In this document: piece by piece, positions 8,362-17,107 of the stretch
Layout of the letters: each line of letters starts with the position of its first letter
How positions within the stretch are numbered: the stretch's first letter is position 1
From: Amycolatopsis sp. WAC 01376
GTDB lineage: Bacteria > Actinomycetota > Actinomycetes > Mycobacteriales > Pseudonocardiaceae
NCBI RefSeq assembly: GCF_003947415.1
Contig: NZ_QHKL01000005.1
Span: 62,001-126,000, forward strand
Direction of reading: 5' to 3'
Length of the DNA stretch: 64,000 nt
Made by a program: the position numbers and the translations under genes
Notes under the pieces: model-generated
The model's database searches: none
What the model was told of the DNA's origin: nothing
Seen by the model: the letters and a program-made list of their open reading frames with translations, nothing else

Positions 8362-9047
8362 TGCGTCCTCTCGGCAACATCCTGATCACCGGCGGTGCCT
8401 CCGGCCTCGGCGCCGCGACCGTCGAGGCCGTCCGCGAGGCGGGTGGCACCCCACTGGTCATCGACCGCGCCGAACCGGCGGGCGACGTCGCCTTCGTCCT
8501 GGCCGATCTGTCCGATTCCGCCGAGGCCGCGAGGGCGGTGGACGAACTCGCCGAACGTGCGGGCGGGATCGACGGCGTCTTCACCGCGGCGGGGACCGAC
8601 GCGTGCGGCCCGCTCGACGAAGTGTCCACGGCGGACTGGGAACGCGTGATCCGGGTCAATCTGCTCGGCACGGCCGCGGTCGTCCGCGCGGCACTGCCCC
8701 ATCTGCGGCTGAGCCACGGCACGGTGGTGACCTGCGCGTCGACACTCGGGCTGCGCGTGGCCGGGGACGCGAGTGCCTACTGCGCCTCGAAATTCGGTGT
8801 CGTCGGCTTCACGAGGGCACTCGCCATGGAGCTCGCGGGCCGCGTCGGCGTGACCCTCCTCGTACCCGGCGGCATGCACACGGCGTTCTTCGACGACCGG
8901 GCCGAGCAGTACAAGCCGCCGCCGGACGCGAAACTCAACCAGCCCGAGCACGTCGCGGCCTCCGTGGTCTTCGCCCTCTCCCAGCCGCCCGGCTGTGAGG
9001 TCCGCGAACTCGTGGTCTGCGCTTCGGAAGAAGGGTCCTGGCCGTGA
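8361..9047 (+). CDS. Classical SDR oxidoreductase
   Basis: A 228-residue short-chain dehydrogenase with TGGASGLG cofactor motif near residue 9 and catalytic YCASK near residue 140. AAGGAG at 8351-8356 favours the ATG at 8361; the adjacent ATG at 8358 is possible. It sits between hldE and the GT9 gene and overlaps the latter by four bases, so it probably modifies the heptose or its nucleotide form. It is not an extended SDR and so is unlikely to be the usual HldD epimerase. The substrate is unknown. Confidence 0.8.
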   Translation: MRPLGNILITGGASGLGAATVEAVREAGGTPLVIDRAEPAGDVAFVLADLSDSAEAARAVDELAERAGGIDGVFTAAGTDACGPLDEVSTADWERVIRVNLLGTAAVVRAALPHLRLSHGTVVTCASTLGLRVAGDASAYCASKFGVVGFTRALAMELAGRVGVTLLVPGGMHTAFFDDRAEQYKPPPDAKLNQPEHVAASVVFALSQPPGCEVRELVVCASEEGSWP

Positions 9048-9985
9048 CCGGTGGCATCCTCGTGCTGCGCGCCCTCGGCCTGGGGGATCTGCTCACCGCG
9101 GTTCCCGCGCTGCGGGCCCTGCGGCGCGCCTTCGACGGCGAGCGGCTGGTGCTGGCCGCCCCCGAGAATCTCCGTGACATCGTCGAACTGATCGACGCGG
9201 TGGACGAACTGCTCCCGACGGCCGGGCTCGGCGAACTGTCCTGGCCCGGCGAGCCGCCGCGGCTGGCGGTGAACCTGCACGGCCGCGGCCCGGAGAGCAT
9301 CCACGATCTGCTCGCACAGGACCCGCTCGAACTGATCACCCACCGGCATCCGGACTTCCCCGGCGTCGATGGTCCGGACTGGCCTGCCGAAGTGCACGAA
9401 GTCGACCGCTGGTGCCGTCTGGTCGAGGCCGCCCGCATCCCGGCCGACCGCACCGACCTCGCGCTGCCGCCGCCTCCCGGGCCCAGCCCGGCGGCGGGCG
9501 CGGTGGTGATCCATCCCGGTGCCGCGTTCGCTGCCCGGCGCTGGCCGCCGGACCGGTACGCGCGGGTGGCGCGGGCGCTCGCCGAGCAGCATCGGGTGGT
9601 CGTCACCGGAAACGCGGCGGAGGTCCCGCTCGCCCGCGAGATCGCGGAGGCGGCAGGCCTGCCCGACGAAGCGGTGCTCGCCGGCGACGCCGGGCTCGCC
9701 GAACTGGCCGCGACGGTGGCGGAGGCGCGGCTGGTGATCTGTGGTGACACCGGGGTCGGGCACCTCGCCACCGCGTACGGCACGCCATCCGTCCTGCTGT
9801 TCGGGCCGACCCCGCCGCAGTTCTGGGGCCCGCCTCCCGAAGCCCGGCAGCACACGGTCCTCTGGGTGGGTGACGTCGGCGACCCGCATGGCGGCGACCC
9901 GGATCCGGGACTGCTGCTGTTGCGCGAGGAACGCGTCCTCACCGCGGCCGAAGACCTCCTCCGGACGGGGGTTTCCCGTGACTGA
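9044..9985 (+). CDS. GT9 heptosyltransferase-like glycosyltransferase
   Basis: A 313-residue GT-B enzyme. The N-terminal ILVLRALGLGDLLTAVPAL (residues 5-23) and the C-terminal VICGDTGVGHLATAYGTPSVLLFGPTPP are the hallmarks of ADP-heptose:LPS heptosyltransferases (family GT9). In this Gram-positive the acceptor must be a different glycan. GTG 9044 overlaps the preceding stop, and its own end overlaps the next gene by eight bases. Its place behind hldE supports ADP-heptose as donor. Confidence 0.88.
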   Translation: MTGGILVLRALGLGDLLTAVPALRALRRAFDGERLVLAAPENLRDIVELIDAVDELLPTAGLGELSWPGEPPRLAVNLHGRGPESIHDLLAQDPLELITHRHPDFPGVDGPDWPAEVHEVDRWCRLVEAARIPADRTDLALPPPPGPSPAAGAVVIHPGAAFAARRWPPDRYARVARALAEQHRVVVTGNAAEVPLAREIAEAAGLPDEAVLAGDAGLAELAATVAEARLVICGDTGVGHLATAYGTPSVLLFGPTPPQFWGPPPEARQHTVLWVGDVGDPHGGDPDPGLLLLREERVLTAAEDLLRTGVSRD

Positions 9986-11288
9986 ACGGGTGGGGGTGAT
10001 CGGTGCCGGCTACGTCGGGCTCACGAGCGCCGCGTGCTTCACTCATCTCGGGCATGAAGTGGTCTGCGTCGACAACGATCGGTCCAAAGTGGACGAGCTC
10101 GGCCGGGGCGAGGTCACCATCGCCGAGCCCGGGCTCACGGAACTCGTCCGAGACGGGCTGAGCTGTGGACGGCTCCGGTTCACCACCGACGGCCGTGAGC
10201 TGTCCGATGTGGACGTCGTACTGCTCTGCCTGCCCACCCCGAAAGGGAAGGACGGCGACCCCGACGTCCGGGTGCTGGAGGAGGTCGTGGCCACCCTCCC
10301 CGGCCTGCTGGCACCCGGCTGTGTCGTCGTCACGAAGTCCACCGTCCCGGTCGGCACCGGGACCCGGCTGGCGGAGTTGCTCGGAAGGCCGGATCTGCCC
10401 GTGGTGAGCAACCCCGAGTTCCTCCGGGAGGGGCACGCCGTCGAAGACTTCCTGAACCCCGACCGGATCGTCATCGGCTCGGTGCCGGAGAACCGGGCGG
10501 CGGCCGAGCGGGTGGCGGCGTTGTACGGGGAGACGAACGCGCCGCTGTGGTTCACCGATCCGGCGAGCGCCGAGCTCGCGAAATACGCCAGCAACGCTTT
10601 CCTGGCACTGAAAGTGTCCTATGTGAACGTCCTCGCCGAACTGTGCGAGCACTACGGCGCCGACATCCGCGACGTCGGGCGGCTCATGGGCCTCGACTCC
10701 CGGATCGGCCCCGCCTTCCTCGTCCCCGGCCCCGGCTGGGGCGGCTCGTGCCTGCCCAAGGACACCGCCGCGCTGCTGCGGACCGCCGAACACGCGGGCG
10801 TCGACTTCGGCATCCTCCGTGACGCCATGAAGGCCAACGCGCGCCAGCGGGCGGCCGTGGTGCGGAAGATCCGCCGCGCGATCACCGGTGTTTCGGACGG
10901 CTCGCTCTCGGGCATCCGCATCGGGTTGCTCGGGCTGGCGTTCAAGGCGGGGACCGGGGATCTGCGCGATTCGCCCGCCCTCGCCGTGGCGCGGGAGCTC
11001 GCCAGGAGCGGCGCGGTGCTGACCGCGTACGACCCCGGGGTCGAAACCGTCGAACCGGACATCGTGCAGGTCGTCGACGACCCGTACCTGGTGGCGAAGG
11101 ACGCGGCGGCGCTGGTCGTGCTCACCGAATGGCCCGAGTTCCGCGAGCTCGACTGGGAGCGGCTCGCCGCCGCGACCGAACGCGCCGTCGTCGTCGACGC
11201 CAGGAACCTCCTGGACCCGGCGGCCGTCGCCGAGGCGGGCTTCACCCATACGGGGCTCGGTACCGATCCGAACAGGAGGACACGATGA
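9978..11288 (+). CDS. UDP-glucose/GDP-mannose dehydrogenase family protein
   Basis: A 436-residue protein in the usual three-part layout: N-terminal NAD-binding GAGYVGL (residues 9-15), a central region with FLREG, and the active-site segment GWGGSCLPKD with the nucleophilic Cys near residue 257, followed by a C-terminal UDP-binding domain. It oxidises the C6 alcohol of an NDP-hexose to a uronate. UDP-glucose is the favoured substrate because a UDP-glucuronate decarboxylase-like gene lies at 3535. GTG 9978 lies within the end of the GT9 gene. Confidence 0.85.
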   Translation: MTERVGVIGAGYVGLTSAACFTHLGHEVVCVDNDRSKVDELGRGEVTIAEPGLTELVRDGLSCGRLRFTTDGRELSDVDVVLLCLPTPKGKDGDPDVRVLEEVVATLPGLLAPGCVVVTKSTVPVGTGTRLAELLGRPDLPVVSNPEFLREGHAVEDFLNPDRIVIGSVPENRAAAERVAALYGETNAPLWFTDPASAELAKYASNAFLALKVSYVNVLAELCEHYGADIRDVGRLMGLDSRIGPAFLVPGPGWGGSCLPKDTAALLRTAEHAGVDFGILRDAMKANARQRAAVVRKIRRAITGVSDGSLSGIRIGLLGLAFKAGTGDLRDSPALAVARELARSGAVLTAYDPGVETVEPDIVQVVDDPYLVAKDAAALVVLTEWPEFRELDWERLAAATERAVVVDARNLLDPAAVAEAGFTHTGLGTDPNRRTR

Positions 11289-11896
11289 CCCAGCCGTTGA
11301 AGGCCCTCGCACTGGTGTGCTCGCTCAAACCGTCGCCCGCGCCGTCGAGCAGCGCGCTGATCGCCCAGCAGCTCCTCGACAAGCTGGCCGAACGCGGCGC
11401 CACCGGTGAACTCGTGCGCGTGGTCGACCACGACGTCAAACCGGGGGTGCGGGCCGACATGGGTGACGGCGACGCCTGGCCGGAGATCCGCCGCAAGATC
11501 GCCGCGGCCGACATCCTGCTGATCTCGACGCCGACCTGGGTCGGCCACATGTCCAGTGTGGCCCAGCGCGTACTGGAACGGCTCGACGCCGAACTGTCCG
11601 AAACGGACGACGAGGGCAGGCCCGCGATGTTCGGCAAGGTCGCGGTCACCGCCGTCGTCGGCAACGAGGACGGCGCGCACAAGATCACCGCGGACCTGTT
11701 CCAGGCCCTCGACGACGTCGGCTTCACCGTGCCCGCACAGGGCGGGACCTACTGGAACGGCGAGGCGATGCAGGGCGGCGACTACAACGACCTCGACGAA
11801 ACGCCGGAAGCGGTCGAATCGACCAACGCGACCCTGGCGCGCAACGCCGTCCACCTGGCGAACCTGCTGCGGGAGAACCACTACCCCGCCTCCTGA
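11285..11896 (+). CDS. Flavodoxin-like NAD(P)H-dependent FMN reductase family protein
   Basis: A 203-residue protein with the flavodoxin-like fold. STPTWVGHMSSVAQRVLERLDA around residue 79 is the FMN-phosphate/ring binding segment seen in this family. ATG 11285 overlaps the dehydrogenase stop and follows AGGAGG, so it is the last gene of the heptose operon. A redox role is likely; a link to sugar metabolism is unproven and it may simply share the stress control. Confidence 0.75.
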   Translation: MTQPLKALALVCSLKPSPAPSSSALIAQQLLDKLAERGATGELVRVVDHDVKPGVRADMGDGDAWPEIRRKIAAADILLISTPTWVGHMSSVAQRVLERLDAELSETDDEGRPAMFGKVAVTAVVGNEDGAHKITADLFQALDDVGFTVPAQGGTYWNGEAMQGGDYNDLDETPEAVESTNATLARNAVHLANLLRENHYPAS

Positions 11897-11902
11897 CCCC
11901 AG

Positions 11903-11928
11903 GTGTGAACCAGGGCACAGCGGGGTAC
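11903..11928 (+). promoter_or_regulatory. SigF-type promoter of the lipoprotein gene
   Basis: GTGT, 16 bases, GGGTAC, with the -10 ending nine bases before the GTG at 11938. Confidence 0.6.
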
Positions 11929-11937
11929 CCCGGTTCC

Positions 11938-12318
11938 GTGATCGTCAAAACGCTGGCGTTCGGTTTCTGCCTGCTGCTCGGCGGTTGTACCGGAGCGAGC
12001 GGGCAAGAGCCGGTGAAAGAGACGGCCGGGCGGTTCCTCGACGCACTCGCGTCGGGTGATCATCGCTCGGCATGCGCCTTGCTGGCACCACGGGCGCGGG
12101 AATCCTGGGCGCCGGAAAGCTGCGAACGCGGCCTGTCGGGCGCGAACGTCCCGGATGGAACCCCCGAGACGGTGGCGATCTGGAGCGAAGAAGCCCAGGT
12201 GAAGACCGCCCGCGACACCCTCTTCCTGCACGAGTCCTCCACCGGCTGGCTGATCACGGGAGCGGGCTGCCGCCACCGCAACGAACAGGTCTACGACTGC
12301 GCGGTGGGTGGGCCATGA
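11938..12318 (+). CDS. Small secreted lipoprotein of unknown function
   Basis: A 126-residue protein starting VIVKTLAFGFCLLLGGC, a signal peptide ending in an LLGGC lipobox, so it is probably anchored outside the membrane. The mature part carries four further cysteines that could form disulfides. An upstream GTG at 11905 is in frame, but the one at 11938 places the signal peptide at the true N-terminus and falls nine bases after a SigF-type -10. Function is not recognised. Confidence 0.7.
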   Translation: MIVKTLAFGFCLLLGGCTGASGQEPVKETAGRFLDALASGDHRSACALLAPRARESWAPESCERGLSGANVPDGTPETVAIWSEEAQVKTARDTLFLHESSTGWLITGAGCRHRNEQVYDCAVGGP

Positions 12319-12404
12319 AAGCGCGTCCGGTGTTCACCGTCTATCTCGTCTTCGTCGTGGCCGTCCTCGGCTATTGCGTCCTACTGGGTCTGCTGCACCG
12401 GTGA
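12315..12404 (+). CDS. 29-residue single-span membrane peptide
   Basis: The ATG at 12315 overlaps the stop of the lipoprotein gene (ATGA) and encodes MKARP followed by one hydrophobic helix (about residues 7-26) and a short LLHR tail. The overlap and clean transmembrane segment suggest a real small protein co-translated with the lipoprotein. No family is recognised. Confidence 0.5.
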   Translation: MKARPVFTVYLVFVVAVLGYCVLLGLLHR

Positions 12405-12413
12405 AAGGGGCGG

Positions 12414-13091
12414 ATGATGCGGCGGTTTCTGCGTGACAACGCCCTTTCGCTGAGTTTCGGGCTGCTGTTCCTGCTGAGTCTCGCCGGGCAGGCACTGGCA
12501 GGCCTCGCCGACTACAACGACAGGCGACTCAGCCACGCCGCCGAACCGATCGGCCTGCTCGACTACGTGACGTCCGCGGACTTCGCCGTCGACGTCGCCG
12601 AAAACTGGCAATCGGAATACCTCCAGTTCTTCCTGTACGTGTTCGCGACCGTGTGGCTGTTGCAACGGGGTTCACCCGAATCGAAACCGGCGGGCCGGGT
12701 CGGGCTGGAAACGGACAAGGACCAGCAGATCGGCCCGCACGTGACGGCCGGGTCGCCGAAATGGGCGCGGGCGGGCGGCTGGCGGACGGGGATCTTCTCG
12801 ATGTCACTCGGCCTGGTGATGCTGGGACTGTTCCTGCTGTCGTGGCTGGCGCAGTCCGTGGCCGGGATGAGCGCCTACAACGCCGAACAGCTCACCGAAT
12901 TCGGCGATCCGGAGTCGTGGTCCGGCTATCTGGTGTCGTCCGACTTCTGGAACCGCACCCTGCAGAACTGGCAGTCGGAATTCCTCGCCATCGGCTCGAT
13001 GGCGGTGTTCAGCGTGTACCTGCGCCAGCGCGGATCCCCGGAATCGAAACCCGTCGGCGCACCCCATCACGTCACCGACGAATCCGGGTGA
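12414..13091 (+). CDS. DUF6766-like membrane protein with internal duplication
   Basis: A 225-residue protein with four hydrophobic segments arranged as two similar halves. Each half has a membrane helix, a YNxxxL segment (AGLADYNDRRLSHA and AGMSAYNAEQLTEF), then NWQSE followed by another helix and LRQRGSPESKP-type sequence. It is predicted to be an integral membrane protein; the resemblance to DUF6766 is from memory of that pattern. ATG 12414 follows AAAGGGG. Function unknown. Confidence 0.7.
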   Translation: MMRRFLRDNALSLSFGLLFLLSLAGQALAGLADYNDRRLSHAAEPIGLLDYVTSADFAVDVAENWQSEYLQFFLYVFATVWLLQRGSPESKPAGRVGLETDKDQQIGPHVTAGSPKWARAGGWRTGIFSMSLGLVMLGLFLLSWLAQSVAGMSAYNAEQLTEFGDPESWSGYLVSSDFWNRTLQNWQSEFLAIGSMAVFSVYLRQRGSPESKPVGAPHHVTDESG

Positions 13092-13113
13092 TTGAACCGC
13101 GGACGGCGGGTAT
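13090..13113 (+). promoter_or_regulatory. Weak SigF-like promoter of the hemerythrin gene
   Basis: GGGTAT at 13108-13113 is a perfect -10, but the best -35 (GATT) gives a short 14-base spacer. Regulation by SigF is plausible but less certain than at other sites. Confidence 0.35.
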
Positions 13114-13153
13114 CCGTGAGGCGTCGGACTGACGACCACGGACAGGAGTGTCC

Positions 13154-13714
13154 ATGACCACCACCACGAAACACGACCTCGTCTCGGTGATCACGGAGGA
13201 TCACCGGGCCTTCGAGCGGATCTTCAAGGAACTCGAGTCCGGTAAGGGCGGTGATCAGCACCGCAAGGACCTCGCGGACCACGTGATCGCCGAACTCGTC
13301 CGGCATTCGATCGCGGAAGAGCAGCACATGTACCCCGCCGCGCGGAAGCACCTCCCCGACGGTGACAAGGTCGCCGACCACGAGATCGAGGAGCACGCCG
13401 AAGCCGAGCGGGTGATGAACGACCTCATCGGCCTGGAACCGACGGACAAGCGGTTCGACGAACTGGTCGGCAAGCTGATCGAGGACGTCCGGCACCACAT
13501 CGAAGAGGAAAGCGACCTGCTGCCGAAACTGCAGGCCGCCTGCTCGCCGGAAGACCTGCGGGAGCTGGGCGAGAAAGTGGTGCGGGCCAAGGAGATCGCC
13601 CCCACCCGGCCGCACCCCGCCGCACCCGACCGCCCGCCGGCGAACCGGATACTGGCGCCGGGAACGGCTTTCATCGACAAGATCCGGGACGCGCTGGAAG
13701 ACCGCGCCACCTGA
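13154..13714 (+). CDS. Hemerythrin HHE domain protein
   Basis: A 186-residue protein with HHE-type iron ligands: His in EDHRAFE (residue 17), H-x3-E in RHSIAEEQHMYP (residues 50-61), HEIEEH and HHIEEESDLLP near 118. Such proteins bind a di-iron centre and respond to oxygen or reactive species. ATG 13154 is preferred over an upstream GTG because AGGAG lies five bases before it. A weaker SigF-like site (GGGTAT at 13108-13113) lies upstream. A hairpin separates it from the convergent phoU-like gene. Confidence 0.85.
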   Translation: MTTTTKHDLVSVITEDHRAFERIFKELESGKGGDQHRKDLADHVIAELVRHSIAEEQHMYPAARKHLPDGDKVADHEIEEHAEAERVMNDLIGLEPTDKRFDELVGKLIEDVRHHIEEESDLLPKLQAACSPEDLRELGEKVVRAKEIAPTRPHPAAPDRPPANRILAPGTAFIDKIRDALEDRAT

Positions 13715-13724
13715 GTGCCCCAAT

Positions 13725-13775
13725 CCGTGAGGGCCTCCTTCCCTACTCTCAAGGTAGGGAAGGAGGCCCTCATGG
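13725..13775. terminator. 22-bp hairpin with seven-base loop
   Basis: Arms 13725-13746 and 13754-13775 pair with one mismatch around the loop TCTCAAG; core GGCCTCCTTCCCTAC. It lies between the convergent hemerythrin and phoU-like genes and is nearly identical to the hairpin at 28560. Confidence 0.65.
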
Positions 13776-13809
13776 AACGTTTTCCGTTGTCGCAGGAGAC
13801 CCAGCGACC

Positions 13810-14481
13810 TCAGAGCCCCGCAGGAACATCCCGCACCGAAGATTCGGGCAGTTCCCCGGTGAGCGCGAAGTCCACCCGTCGCGCCACGGACACGACCTGG
13901 TCCGCGAACCGCTCGTAGAACCGCGCCAGCAGCGCCACCGAGATCGCGGGCGCGACACCGTCGGCCCAGTCCGGCGCGGTCACCAGCGTCATCAGCTCCT
14001 CGTACAGCGCGTCGACGCGCTGATCGGACCGGGCCAGCGAAGGGAACACCTCCGCCGTCGGTCCCTCGATCGCCACACCGAGATCTTCCGCCATCGAAAC
14101 GACCAGCCCGGCCATCTCGCCGAAGCGTCCGGCGAGTGCGTCGGGGACGGCGAATTCGGGCGCTCGCGCGGCCTGTTCGGCGATGTGCTGGGCGAGGTCG
14201 CCCATCCGCTCCAGCCGGTCGGCGCAGTACACCGCCGCGAGCACGGCCGGCAGGTCCCGCGCGACGGGCGCCTGCAGGGCGAGCAGTTTCTGCGCGGCCT
14301 CTTCGCATTCGGTCCGTGCCGCGTTCAGCTTCGCCTCGACCGTCGCCAGCTCGGCGGCGGCCTCGGCGTCCCCGTCGAGGAAGACCCGGTTGGCGAGCCG
14401 TAGTTCCTCGCACGCCATGCCGCACATACCCGACAGGCGTTCGCCGAGGCCGCTCAGTTGCCCGTGGAATCGCTCCCTCAT
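13810..14481 (-). CDS. PhoU-family phosphate regulator
   Basis: A 223-residue all-helical protein with the two-copy PhoU pattern: an N-terminal MRERFHGQLSGLGERL, and two helical bundles with ADRLERMGDLAQHIAEQA near residue 87 and ARFYERFADQVVSVARRV near 186. PhoU proteins restrain phosphate uptake or signalling. It is the last of four genes that overlap by four bases each. No pst genes lie nearby, so a phosphate role here is inferred from family only. Confidence 0.85.
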   Translation of the reverse strand: MRERFHGQLSGLGERLSGMCGMACEELRLANRVFLDGDAEAAAELATVEAKLNAARTECEEAAQKLLALQAPVARDLPAVLAAVYCADRLERMGDLAQHIAEQAARAPEFAVPDALAGRFGEMAGLVVSMAEDLGVAIEGPTAEVFPSLARSDQRVDALYEELMTLVTAPDWADGVAPAISVALLARFYERFADQVVSVARRVDFALTGELPESSVRDVPAGL

Positions 14482-15215
14482 GCCGGCACCTTCGCGGGTT
14501 CGAGGACGTATGTCGCATACGCCGCGCGGATCACCGGCTGGGCGACGTTGCGCACCGGGACCCCGCCCGGGCTGACGCCCTGCTCGCTGCCGTAGTGCGC
14601 GTGCCCGTGCACCGCGAGCGCCACCTTGGCGTCGTCGATCGGCTCGCACAGCAGATACGACCCCAGGAACGGGTGGATCTCCGGCGGTTCGCCGTGCAGT
14701 GTGCCGGGGATCGGCGAGTAGTGCGTCAGCGCGACGATCATGTCGGGTTGCTCGTGTTCGAGCCCTTCCAGCGCGGTGCGCAGCCGCTTGGCGGCCGCCA
14801 TGGTGTGCTCGATGAAGTCCTTCATCTCGCGTTCGCCGAACCGGCTCCCGCATTTGCCCGCGAACCCGCCGCCGAAACCCTTCACCCCGGCGACGCCGAG
14901 CTTCCCGCCTTCCAGTTCCACCGTGGTGGCCGAGCCTTCGAGAACGGTGATCCCGCTTTCCTCCAGCAGTCCGCTGATCGCCTCCGCCTCGTCCGAGTGG
15001 TAGTCGTGGTTGCCGAGCACCGACACCACGGGGACGTCGAGTCCGGCGAACTCGTCGGCGACCACCCTGGCCTCCTCGATGCTGCCGTGCCGGGTGAGGT
15101 CACCCGCGAGCAGCAGCACGTCGGCGTGTTCGGCGATGTTGTCCAGTGCCGGCCGCAGCAGGCCTCGGTTGTCCTCCCCGAGGTGGACGTCCCCGACCGC
15201 GGCGACCCGGATCAC
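14478..15215 (-). CDS. Calcineurin-like metallophosphoesterase
   Basis: A 245-residue enzyme with the complete metal-binding set: GDVHLGE (residues 8-14), GDLTRHG (38-44), GNHDYHSDE (68-76) and GHAHYGSEQG near 204. These di-metal enzymes cleave phosphoesters; the substrate is unknown. GTG 15215 overlaps the upstream stop, and its own stop overlaps the phoU-like start, so it is tightly coupled to both. Confidence 0.85.
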   Translation of the reverse strand: MIRVAAVGDVHLGEDNRGLLRPALDNIAEHADVLLLAGDLTRHGSIEEARVVADEFAGLDVPVVSVLGNHDYHSDEAEAISGLLEESGITVLEGSATTVELEGGKLGVAGVKGFGGGFAGKCGSRFGEREMKDFIEHTMAAAKRLRTALEGLEHEQPDMIVALTHYSPIPGTLHGEPPEIHPFLGSYLLCEPIDDAKVALAVHGHAHYGSEQGVSPGGVPVRNVAQPVIRAAYATYVLEPAKVPA

Positions 15216-16021
15216 CGGATCTCCTCGGCGTGCGCCGGTTCACGGACGTCGGCCAGCCGGACGTCGTTGTGCACCAGTTCGGCCGCGATGTGTTCGCAGA
15301 CGACCGCCTCGATGTCGGCCTTGCGGTTGGCGCACGGGACCTCGCCGCTGAGCCGGACCTGGTCGCCGCGCACGGTGACGTGCACGCCGAGTTCGGCGGT
15401 CCTCGGATCTTCGGCCAGCGCCTTGGTCAGCCTGGCGACCAGGTACTGGGGTGCTTCCGCGGGCATCGGGAGCTCCTTTCCGTCGATGATGGACAGTGCC
15501 GCGAGCAGGGTCAGGAACGACCACGCGTACGGGGATTCGGCGGTCTCTTCCGCCACCCGGTGCCAGTCGACCTGTTCACGGAGGTCGCGGGCGATCCGCA
15601 GCAGCGGCCCGAAATCGCAGCGGTGCGGGCTGAGAACGAGAACCTTGTCGACGAGCAGATCGGTCCCGTTGAGCACGGGGGCGGCGGTCGGCCCGACCCG
15701 CATCAGCGAGGCGCGGTCGAGCATCTCGTCGGTGACCGGGCGATGGTTGGGCCGGAAGATCAGGTCGACGAGGCAGTCGCCGTCGTAGACCTTGGTGAGC
15801 CAGTCCTCGGGTGGGCACACCCGTCTCAGCCCCGCGGCTTCCAGGGCTTTCGCCGCTTCGGGGATGTCTTCGTGCTTGAGGAAGAGGTCGACGTCGTGAT
15901 CCGACGGCGGGCCGCCCCGCGCGTACACCGCGAGTCCGCCCGCGACGGCGAATCGCACCGACGTCCTGTCCAAAGTGGACACCACCTTGGTCAGCGTGTG
16001 CAGCAGTTCCTTCTCGTTCAC
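15212..16021 (-). CDS. Nucleotidyltransferase fused to a BON-like domain
   Basis: A 269-residue protein. Residues about 20-140 have a nucleotidyltransferase-like core: FAVAGGLAVYARGG, then HDVDLFL where the Asp residues bind metal. The C-terminal 60 residues (VTVRGDQVRLSGEVPCANRKADIEAVV) look like a BON domain, usually associated with membrane or phospholipid binding. GTG 16021 overlaps the upstream epimerase stop. The fusion and its role are not recognised by me; it may modify a substrate at the membrane. Confidence 0.7.
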   Translation of the reverse strand: MNEKELLHTLTKVVSTLDRTSVRFAVAGGLAVYARGGPPSDHDVDLFLKHEDIPEAAKALEAAGLRRVCPPEDWLTKVYDGDCLVDLIFRPNHRPVTDEMLDRASLMRVGPTAAPVLNGTDLLVDKVLVLSPHRCDFGPLLRIARDLREQVDWHRVAEETAESPYAWSFLTLLAALSIIDGKELPMPAEAPQYLVARLTKALAEDPRTAELGVHVTVRGDQVRLSGEVPCANRKADIEAVVCEHIAAELVHNDVRLADVREPAHAEEIR

Positions 16022-17073
16022 GGCCGCTCCCCCACTCCGGTGGCCAGTTCGTGGCCCCTGCCGACGTCGGCTTTCAGCGGTTCGGTCGGGAATCCTTCGC
16101 CTTCCCGCAGCCCCTTGAGGAACGCTTCGATCGCGTCCTCCGAGGAGTATCGCGGCGTCCAGCCCAGTTCTTCCCTGGCACGCGTGCAGTCCATCACCGG
16201 AAGGTGCAGGACTGCGTCGAAAAGTCCTGGCGTGGCCGGGATCAGGTGCAGCGACCAGGCCGCGGCGAGCGCGCGCCGGACGAAGATCGCCGGGACCTTC
16301 ACCGGCTTGGCGCCGAAGATCCGCGCGAGCGCACGGGTGTCCAGCACCGGATCGGCGGCGATGTTGAAGGCGCCCTTGACGTCCTGGAGCGCGCAGCGGC
16401 GGTACGCGTCGGCCACGTCGTCGGTGTGCGCGGTCTGGATCCGCAGCTGCGGGAGGTCCGGGAGCACCGGGATCAGCGACGGCCGCACGAGCTTGCCCGG
16501 TACGAGCGGTCCGCCGAAAAGACGGCGCTGTTCGGGTGCGGCGGCCTTCTGGAAGAGGAACCCCGGACGCACCCGCACCACCCGCAGCCGCGGATGACTC
16601 CGGTCGAACGCCTCGAGAACCCTTTCCACATAAGCCTTTTCACGGGTGTACGCCGCACTCGGCGAGCCGTGGGTCGGCCAGTCCTCGGTCACCGGGTGGT
16701 CGTCGTCCCTCGGCGAGTACGCCCCGATCGACGACGCGTACACCAGCGCCGGCACCCTCATCGCCTGGACGGTTTCGAAGACCCGGATCGACCCCAGCAC
16801 GTTGGAGCGCCAGGTGATCTCGGGCCGGTGCGTCGGCTGGAAGAGCCAGGCCAGGTGGATCACCGCGTCGGCCCCGTCGAACACGGCGCGGAGGTCGTCA
16901 CGCGCGACGTCGGCGGTGACGAACTCGGTCTTCGGGCTCTCCCAGCGACTCGGGCGCCTCGCCACGCCGACGATCGAGCCGACCTCGGGGTCCGCGCCCA
17001 ATGCACGGACCACCGCCGTCCCGACGTTGCCGGTGGCGCCGGTGACCACGATCCGCTTACCGCTGCTGGTCAT
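16018..17073 (-). CDS. NAD-dependent epimerase/dehydratase family protein
   Basis: A 351-residue extended SDR with GATGNVG at residues 12-18, YASSIGAYSP and a YTREKAY catalytic pattern. The C-terminal part (ARIFGAKPVKVP) resembles SDR-a proteins acting on NDP-sugars or similar substrates. It is the first gene of the four-gene overlapping operon. The start at 17073 lies eight bases after a SigF-type -10 with no clear Shine-Dalgarno. Confidence 0.78.
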   Translation of the reverse strand: MTSSGKRIVVTGATGNVGTAVVRALGADPEVGSIVGVARRPSRWESPKTEFVTADVARDDLRAVFDGADAVIHLAWLFQPTHRPEITWRSNVLGSIRVFETVQAMRVPALVYASSIGAYSPRDDDHPVTEDWPTHGSPSAAYTREKAYVERVLEAFDRSHPRLRVVRVRPGFLFQKAAAPEQRRLFGGPLVPGKLVRPSLIPVLPDLPQLRIQTAHTDDVADAYRRCALQDVKGAFNIAADPVLDTRALARIFGAKPVKVPAIFVRRALAAAWSLHLIPATPGLFDAVLHLPVMDCTRAREELGWTPRYSSEDAIEAFLKGLREGEGFPTEPLKADVGRGHELATGVGERP

Positions 17074-17081
17074 GGGTACGG

Positions 17082-17107
17082 TTACCCGCCGTCGCCCCGG
17101 CTTAATC
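17082..17107 (-). promoter_or_regulatory. SigF-type promoter of the epimerase operon
   Basis: On the minus strand: GATT, 16 bases, GGGTAA, ending eight bases before the ATG at 17073. The -35 overlaps the stop codon of the upstream FUSC-like gene. Confidence 0.55.
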
